Assembly: GCA_037903475.1 (NCBI GenBank)
Contig: JBAJFG010000357.1
Coordinates: 62,001-126,000, forward strand
DNA from: Ancylostoma caninum
Lineage: Eukaryota > Nematoda > Chromadorea > Rhabditida > Ancylostomatidae
Reading direction: 5' to 3'
Length of the DNA: 64,000 nucleotides
Position 1 is the first letter of the stretch, and the number at the start of each line of letters is the position of its first letter. Both the position numbers and the translations under genes were made by a program. Positions 56,830 to 64,000 of the stretch are shown one piece after another. Below the pieces are notes generated by a model that did not search any database, was not told the DNA's origin, and saw only the letters and a program-made list of their open reading frames with translations.

Positions 56830-58640
56830 CAAGTGGATGGAGGAGCAACCTAACAACATACCAGTTTACGGGCATTGCTCCGACGCTTTTGGCTCTTTGT
56901 GCACGTATGTACATATGAGAGCCACGAATAGTAGACGGCCACACTCGTCCACATCATAGCATTCTGATTTCTTCGAACAGCACGTTCTATCAAATTTCAT
57001 TGTTTCTGTCGTTCTGATACTTAATCACTAAATCGTATCTCGATCTAACCAGTCTTCAATCAACGGTCGGAGATGAAAAAGGAAATAATGCTGAAGGATA
57101 ACTTGCGAACTTGGGAATGGGGTGCAGGAACGCTTTTTCGGCGCGATTTTTCCCATCACAGCGAAACAACGGATTTGCAATGTAAACAGCCTCCAGCCTA
57201 CCCGCATTTTACAGCAATGTGAAATTCCCACTGAAACTTTTTTCTTCTGCGCTATTCATCCCACGTAATACATACAGTGGCACGTTATATAACTAACAAA
57301 CAGCGGCGACCCTGCAGAGCAAGACCGTTCAGCCCAGAGGACAGCTTCTACTAGACCTGCTTCTCGTCTCCTTTGCCTCTGCTCTACTCTTGCCTCCACA
57401 TATTTCTCGAGAATCCTTAGACGACGAAGTTATCTGTATTGCTTCAGTACATGTTCCGATCATAATCTTTCCCCCGAGAGAATATATCTTCACTTTCTCA
57501 AATGTCATTCGTGAAAGTTTACATATGGACTAGGGTTGCTTCTAAGTGCTACAACACTAGTAAACGAAACCAGATTTTGCTATAATAATTCGAATCGATT
57601 CTCGTACCAGTGATTGTACAACTAACCCTCGGGCGACATCAGTGGTCGGCGCTAATCAATCCTGTCACGTGGGATGCGCCACACATTTGATTTCAACTCA
57701 GCATCGTAGAGGCGTTGAATGCGAATGTGCCCCATACAGTTACTTGCGGCGGGCACCCGATGTACCGAGTCAGTGTTTCATCCTCCCAGACTCCTCTGCT
57801 ACTAATTTACCGAGCCCCGGGATGGATGGCTTGCTTGGCCAGGGGCGCGATCGAACCAGTGACCTCTTACCACTGCGCCACACGCGACCTAGCCGAATCT
57901 AGCCGAATAACGACAGACATTGAACACTCCTGGATTGATTCGACGTCTACGGAATGGAGCTGCCTGAGAAAATAAATGAGCCAATGTACAGTTATCGTTC
58001 AGATGCATGATCTCATTGCTTACCTACTTATTTAGTTAACAACTGTGTTGTTAGGCCCGACATTTTGTCAATAAATCACTTTTTATTAGACATCCGCTTC
58101 TGGTGAGCATTGTGATGGGGATGGAGTTTTGACCTTAACATAAATAACGATGTGTTCCATAGGAAAATAATGATGTGAACACTTTCAATGCCTTTAGTTT
58201 GTGGCCTACGTAAATAAGGGGAAAAGATAAAACTGTGAAACGAGAGATTTCAACTCGTTCTTATGAACTGTTCCCTACACAGTTATTCTGAGTTGTTCAC
58301 CGTTGAGCTGCTGATATACCCCACGTTTAGTGTAGCATCCTGCTTCGTTCAGGAGAAAATGATTTTCATACGTTTTGATTTTGGCGGAATTGAACAGCAG
58401 AAACTACTGCTAAGCTTCATTCAAAATTAATAAGTCTCGGAACCGATGTTCCTTTCAGAATAGGAGGCCTCCTACGTTTGTATCTAGTGCGGTTTCAGAT
58501 TTGGATTCACTACAATTTCAGTCTAAAGTTGATCTCTTCACTAGTTAACGTAGTGGACGAAGAGAGGTAGAATGCCTTCAAATTAGACCAAGGATTTGTC
58601 TTAAAATTCAAACTGCACACTTAGACATTGATGCAAGTAT
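56830..58640. other. No supported gene; tRNA-like fragment at 57.82-57.89 kb
   Basis: On the minus strand at about 57,830-57,885 a segment reads TGGCGCAGTGGTAAGAGG and then GGTTCGATC, box-A- and box-B-like but too closely spaced for a tRNA, so probably a SINE remnant. Nothing else recognised. Confidence 0.35.
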
Positions 58641-58649
58641 TCCATTTCA

Positions 58650-58970
58650 CATACGTATTGTCAACTGTAATCTACAGTGGACGTCAATGACGGTGGCCCA
58701 TCTGCGGCCTCGAGAAGGACGCCGCGCAACCGCGCCGTGCGCACCGGGATCGGCGTCGTGTGCTGCCGGAATGCAATTCCTAAGCGCCTTTCTTCCCGAT
58801 TAGGTCGAAAATCCTTAAAACGGGTAGAAGAGCTGCTAGAAATAGCATAACAGCAGCAGAAAACATCGGTTATGGCGCGCGCGGCGCGGTTGCGCGGCGT
58901 CCTTCTCGAGGCCGCGGATGGGCCACCGCCACAGACGTTCACTATATGTGCCTTCACAATAGTTGCGACA
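58650..58970. repeat. 320-bp inverted-repeat element
   Basis: Arms at about 58,651-58,745 and 58,870-58,965 share GCGGCCTCGAGAAGGACGCC and GCGCAACCGCGCCG in inverted orientation, with about 125 bp between. MITE-like; no clear target duplication. Confidence 0.6.
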
Positions 58971-59307
58971 GTAGAGCGCTGCAGTAGAGCGTGTGTGCGC
59001 GTCGTTCATGCGCGAGCCACGATGGCTCGAAACCCCCATCGAGCGGAAGTATTGTGGACACGTTGGCCAGCTCGTGACTCTCTAGCGTTCACCTCGCGAT
59101 ACACTCGTCCCTTGTTCCGAATTGTTACGAGCCTAGCATAACTGTCAGCGGTAAATAATTACTAACTACTAGTAGCGACTCGAAACCGCATACACCGCAC
59201 TACTATACAAACACCCATGCAAGAAAATTCGACACCGTTTTACCACCACTACTCAGTTGTGAGGTAGTGACGTAGTGAGGGAGGGTTCTTGTATGATTTC
59301 GGGGAGG

Positions 59308-59627
59308 ATGAGAGCGCTACTGCTACCTCTTGCCATCACCATTGCTGTCGTGTTCTGCGAAGTTGGCACACTTGATCACGTATCGGACTGTTTCATATGC
59401 ATGCATGTTCTAACTACTGCAACGATGGTAAGGAATTCATCTCCGGCCTCCTTCGAATATGTAAGCATTGCTAATTTTTCACGGTCTCTATGGAGAGCAG
59501 AATGACAAATTTTTAGTATTTAAATTGGATGTGCAACCAAACAAAATCGTACGTGCTGAAGAGACCGATCTGCAACCGTATTGCGGCTGAATTCCTGGCG
59601 AACGATTGCTTAAAGGAGAAACACGCG
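59308..59627 (+). CDS. Saposin-like secreted protein paralogue, last exon not found
   Basis: Two exons, 59,308-59,460 and 59,517-59,627, in the same phase and nearly the same lengths as exons 1-2 of the gene at 36,203. Signal peptide (MRALLLPLAITIAVVF), then DHVSDCFIC, WMCN, PICNRI and NDCL. An upstream in-frame ATG at 59,293 would add five residues. The donor CACGCG|GTGAGC is intact, but no homologue of the third exon (Cys pair before the stop) is seen in the next kilobase, so the copy may be truncated or have a distant exon. A short piece at about 62,465-62,485 (TTTTGAATAT|GTAAGCGTCA) resembles the exon 1 donor. Confidence 0.55.
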
Positions 59628-59639
59628 GTGAGCACATAC

Positions 59640-60440
59640 CAGCTGAAAACATCATTTCTCTCTTCCATGACTAACGCCCGAAGAACGAGCTGGAAGAATT
59701 TGTTGCATCATTTGTGCGCAGCAAAAGCAAGTCTTTCTTTTTGAAGGGGCTAAAATAAGATGAGCTACAAGATAACAAAATCTTACTCAAACTATTTTGA
59801 AGAGCAACTTTGCCACCTTTTTGGCAATGCGGTATCAATTTGAACCATGCACTGATCGAGAATGGGCCATATTGGGATACAATTCACGGCAACGGGATTC
59901 TGCTCCATTATAACGCTACATGGCACAAAGCAAAATCAACCAAATAAGCGTTCTTTTTTCCGTAGGTTGGGAGGTGTTACCTTATTTCTTGTGCTCGCCT
60001 CACCTGTTCCGCTTGCTTCTGAGCAACACTTCAGTTCACGTTTGGTTAGACTAGTGAGGTGAAAATGGTGCAATGTCTATATCGTGAGAGGATAAGCTTT
60101 TTTGGGGTGGAAATAATTCAATAAATCAGGTATAAGATGAAGAAAAATTGAGTCACTACTTTAGAATTAGCGTGTTTCCTTCGAAAAGAAAGTCCAAATT
60201 TCATGCTCACATGCCAAATAGTGCAGGGTCCCCATCAAAAATAACGAATGTATCCTCAGAACCTCTGCAACAATCGCATGTGAAACTAGTTTTTCAAAAG
60301 CTGGTAAAACACTATTTTTCGCCAATTCCTTGCTAAATAGTTGCAATTAAAAAGCTTGTAAAGTAGCTGTTTTGACATACGCTTTGCTAATAGTTTTAAA
60401 ATGAAAAGCTATCAAATTACTTGTTCCGACCACGTCCTTA
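59640..60440. other. No recognised gene
   Basis: Examined for the missing third saposin exon; none found. A/T-rich, with scattered short frames. Confidence 0.4.
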
Positions 60441-60447
60441 CTAAGTA

Positions 60448-62254
60448 TTGGGTTGGGCAATAAGTTCGTGCGGTTCTTCTCAACTCATTTTCTTACCAGT
60501 ACTTGAACTCATTCCGATAGCCTATCATAAACCATCTTGTAGCTCCTGTTTTGCTCTTTGCGAATATTATTAGGCTGTTGCGAAATTAATTGCCAAAATG
60601 AACCTTTTAGTTCGATGTGTTGCAACTTGGCTAAAACACCCTTTTTTCATCAGTTTAGCAACCGTTCAATTCTGTAGATTATCCCCGACAATCCAGCGCA
60701 GTTTGCACGCCTCTACTACAAAAATTGAGATCACAAGGATTCGCAAACTTTTGGAAGGCAGTTTCAGCATGCTTCAGACCAGCTATCTGCTGCTGTCACA
60801 GGATTGTATCTGGAGCTTGAAAAAAAAAAGATATACAGAAGGTTAATGGTCTAAGGATGAAGGCCAATGAGTGAGAACCTCGATGCCTTACTTCATCAGT
60901 TTTTGGCGGTTGACTTTTGAAATGGGAGGCTTAGCGTTACCCTAGAGCCGGGAAAAACAAGCATTTGCTCTCCGCTGTCGACCACATCTATAGCACCTAT
61001 GCGAACATCAACTCAAAATTACAATACCAGTACTCTGCTGTCAATGCCTGACCAGGTTGGAGAAGGCTGCAGTGGATCACACTTACAGCACCATCAAATT
61101 TCTGACACACAACCTCCATAGTGCAAAGATTTTATTCAGGAAAACTTAGGAATGGAAGGACATATCTACCGATACAAATTCACATTTCCCTTTATGGCTC
61201 AGAAACCAAGCTACATTTGTAGCTACTACATTGTCTAGAAATGGGTAGTTGTTGGGGCGAAAAATTATGTTACAAAAGATGTCACAGTGGGTGAGACGCT
61301 TGTCATCTATCAGATCGTGGGTGTTCACTTTTGCACCTTTCTTGTCACGTCGATTGAAGTCGAATGTTTTGAAAACTGTGTCACAGTCCAACCCCAGCCC
61401 TCAACGTGCACATGGTAGGACCCGAATCAGGTTCCACGACTGTCCTCAACACTTGATCGTCAGGGAACAACCTGCGGTCACGACTGTGGTTGCCTTGACG
61501 ATCAAAATCCACGGAAGAAAAATTTGCGATCTGATAGCCCACCGCCCATTGGGGAGGCGATTCCAAGCCAAAAAAACGCAAGATTACTGCATACCTCTGA
61601 CAAAGACTAATCGAGCTTGAAGTCGTCGGCCATAATCAGCTGAAAATCGCGTCGGCGTCATAAAAATCTCCAGGGAAGAGCTGGCCAGAATATTCAAGCA
61701 GCATTCGAAAAGGAAAAAAAACTCCTACCAGAAGATTACATAAATTGGACTGAATTTGCTCAAATTGGGCAGAAGAGAAAAGTTTAATTGAGCGTAGCCC
61801 AAAACGGCAATTATTTTCGCAACAACCTGATATAATCAGTTTTTCCAATTCCCGCTACTTTTCATTTCCTGTAGAATGAATTGTGATCCTCCAGTTCGAC
61901 ATAAGCATACATCTCCGACACCTTTAACTGTTTCATTTCAATAGTAGAACAAATGCAGCTCAAGCTGTTGGGGATGTTAACAGGGTCTATGTGGGAGCCA
62001 CCACTGTTGAAAGGACAGCGCAGAAGTGGATGTTTGCTTCAGTTGGGTTCTTCGATTTTGGGCTAGAGGATTCACCCTATTCTCTACGCACAGTTCGTAG
62101 AGCTGTGAGGCCATTTTTCGCAAGAACTTACTCTAGATGTGAAGAAGAAGTACTGCGGATCCTAAGTTCTAGAAAGACCTAGGTTGAACTAGTCCAGTCC
62201 ATGAAAATACATTGAAAGCTCCGAAAAACCGCACGAAGTTATTGCCCAACCTAA
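60448..62254 (+). mobile_element. Mariner element with nested insertion and internal deletion
   Basis: Termini TTGGGTTGGGCAATAAGTTC and the complement of TTAGGTTGGGCAATAACTTC are flanked by TA (60,446-60,447; 62,255-62,256). Near the right end, plus-strand sequence at about 61,945-62,100 encodes the mariner helix-turn-helix region (NAAQAVGDVNRVY.., GLEDSPYS). The catalytic half is missing. The 5' side contains 61,070-61,710, a copy of the dispersed repeat, so the element was both invaded and internally deleted. Confidence 0.75.
61070..61710. repeat. Dispersed repeat family, copy 3 (inside mariner)
   Basis: Diverged direct match to about 830-1,250 (GGATCACA, TCTAGAAATGG, GATGTCACA, AAGCAGCATT). 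It is longer than copy 1 by indels. Confidence 0.6.
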
Positions 62255-62259
62255 TAGTT

Positions 62260-64000
62260 GCAAAATGAAAAGCAAGTAAAATAATTGTTCTCCAAAGTTA
62301 ACCCGTCATAGCAGGAACGTTCTCTGGATTACATTCATTCAAAAAGCCGTCGGGCATACTTCAAGCGTCGCGATTTGGTTGCCGCGACTAGGTTTTGCAC
62401 GAGCTGCTAGGGCATACTTCATTCAATGAATGGCGAAGGCATTCAATCATTCACTGGGTTCATCCCACTAAATTTTGAATATGTAAGCGTCACTCACACT
62501 TCTTCCACATACCTAGCGGTAGTAAACAGTGATAGAAAAGCATTTCATGTTGAAATTATAATTCTTGATTAGTTTTGGAGAACTATGTTTGCGTTTCAAG
62601 CAGGTTCTCATTCTGCGTTCAATTACTAAGCATGTTTATTGCGTCATTTTCTTCAAATTCCGGTAAAACACCAACAGGTCGAAGAGATGCGAATTCTATA
62701 ACAGTGTAAGAATGGGAAACTACATACTCTTAAATACTGCAGATTGGGAACAAGTCAAGAGGATGCTTCTTTAAAAAAGGAAAGATTCACGTACATTCTC
62801 ATCAAATCTCAAGCGTAGAGCCAGTTAGAGTGCGAAGCCCACACAAATGAAGCAAAATACACGAAACTTAAAGAAAAAAGCAAGAAACTGAGCGATTCAG
62901 TCGCGTCCCAACGTTCAGACGTAGCGACGCGACCGCATGAGAAATGAGCAAAATCGCTGAAGACTCACAAAATGGAGTATGCCCAGGCCGCGACTGGCAA
63001 GCGAATTGGTCGCCACCCGATTCCTCGTGAGATTTGATCAAAACCGGCGACTCAAACACGGATTGCTTTTGAAGATATATGTAGAATGGCCGGGCAACAT
63101 ATGTGATTTTTGCTGGTTAAATTGTGTGGCCTGATAACTGTGCAACACTAACGCAGCTCAAACAGCGTAATGCTTCGAGTAAAAAACCCAGCAGCATCTC
63201 CTTCCAGTTGGAGCCATCCTTCCCTTTACTGCTGCTCAAGCTTTCCTCTTCACAGCAACAGTTGAGGGGAGGATGGCAGCAGCTGCGAGGAAAGGTTTCT
63301 ACTTGACGCACTACGCCGTTCGAGCTTTGTTCGTGCTGCACAGTTATCAGAGGAGTTCTAATTTAATAAAAAGTCTATTTTTATTAAAAAGTTTTTTATT
63401 CGAACACTTGCCTTCAATGCTTCGGAATAGAAACTGAGGAAATGAATCAAGCTTGTTGAAAGTAAATGATCTTCCTTAACCGATCTATAGTCATGCATAA
63501 TTTGCAGTAATTTGCAAATCTCCCTTAAAAGGTATTGAACACAACAATACTGTCAGCAAATTGGAGGTCGTACACAGATAAGAGCAAGTAAATTCTGAAA
63601 ACTAAACTCAAGACGCTATCTTCTTATGAGTTCTATGATACAGATTTCCTGAAATTTTGTAGTTGGTTTTGGAGAAAGCTTGTAAAATAGTTGCTTTGAC
63701 TTTGCAGTAAAAGTTGCAGTCGGCAACTATTTTTCCTGGGCGGGTGATGACGTCATAATTGTTCGCAAGCTGTTTTTAGCAAAAGCTTGCAAACTTGCAA
63801 ACTACTTTATTTGAACATGTTTGTAAGTTGTTTTGAGAAACGCTTGTTTGCAACTTGTTCCAGGAGCTCTGAGTCGTTAATCTTTTTGAGATTTGGGCGC
63901 AGAGTATTTGAGAGAAAAATGATGTTTCGCACCGTCCTCGAACAAGGCAAAACAAGATATATTTCGCGATATTAATTGTTCAAAATTGAGATATTTATAA
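62260..64000. other. No recognised gene
   Basis: Short frames only. An inverted GCAGCAGC-type pair lies near 63,190-63,280 and AGCTTGCAAAC-like words repeat near 63,780-63,800. No element boundaries resolved. Confidence 0.35.

Overview
The window looks like nuclear DNA from a nematode, most likely a strongylid (hookworm-like) parasite. The evidence is short introns (about 40-80 nt) ending in TTTCAG-type acceptors, mariner elements, a CR1-like LINE with a (TAAA)n tail, and small secreted saposin-like genes. The species is inference. Almost all of the window is accessory DNA: transposons, MITEs, tandem repeats and diverged inverted duplications, with very few host-type genes.

Region 3.3-12.3 kb (minus strand) holds three multi-exon genes lying head to tail. 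Gene A (9,761-11,288) encodes a 180-aa leucine-rich-repeat protein and is intact. Gene B (5,696-9,320) encodes a protein of about 800 aa that I read as a CACTA (CMC) TNP2-type transposase; it has one frameshift. Gene C (3,277-5,482) encodes an unrecognised protein and carries several one-base homopolymer frame breaks. Related pieces recur elsewhere. An inverted second copy of the gene A promoter and first exon sits at 11.7-12.25 kb. A gene C pseudogene lies at 16.7-17.4 kb. A complete plus-strand gene C of 13 exons and 640 aa spans 31,793-34,530, preceded at 30.6 kb by an orphan exon resembling exon 1 of gene A. The A and C genes therefore appear to travel with a CACTA-type transposase, and I propose a three-gene, intron-rich mobile element.

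Regions 12.3-16.7, 34.6-35.2 and 53.7-55.0 kb carry related minisatellites of about 60 bp; those at 12-14 and 54 kb lie inside elements beginning with a CTAGCGCCCC hairpin. At 30.7-31.5 kb a 173-bp tandem array carries, in most units, a hairpin, an octamer (ATGCAAAT) and a CRE (TGACGTCA). Several MITE families recur: five elements flanked by TTAA with AGGC ends, TA-flanked elements with CTCAG ends, and a GGCCGG-rich family at 41.6-43.25 kb, one copy of which has a 9-bp target duplication and a tRNA-like internal promoter. A 2.9-kb element (43,549-46,432) interrupts a third GGCCGG copy and itself contains two more MITEs.

Host-like genes are few: a complete saposin-like secreted protein (36,203-36,832) and a paralogue lacking its last exon (59,308-59,627). 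Mariner remnants lie at 25.2-26.6 and 60.4-62.3 kb, and a 5'-truncated LINE with an open 502-aa reverse transcriptase frame at 51.3-53.0 kb. The remaining stretches show no gene I can support. All splice models were read by eye and have no transcript support.
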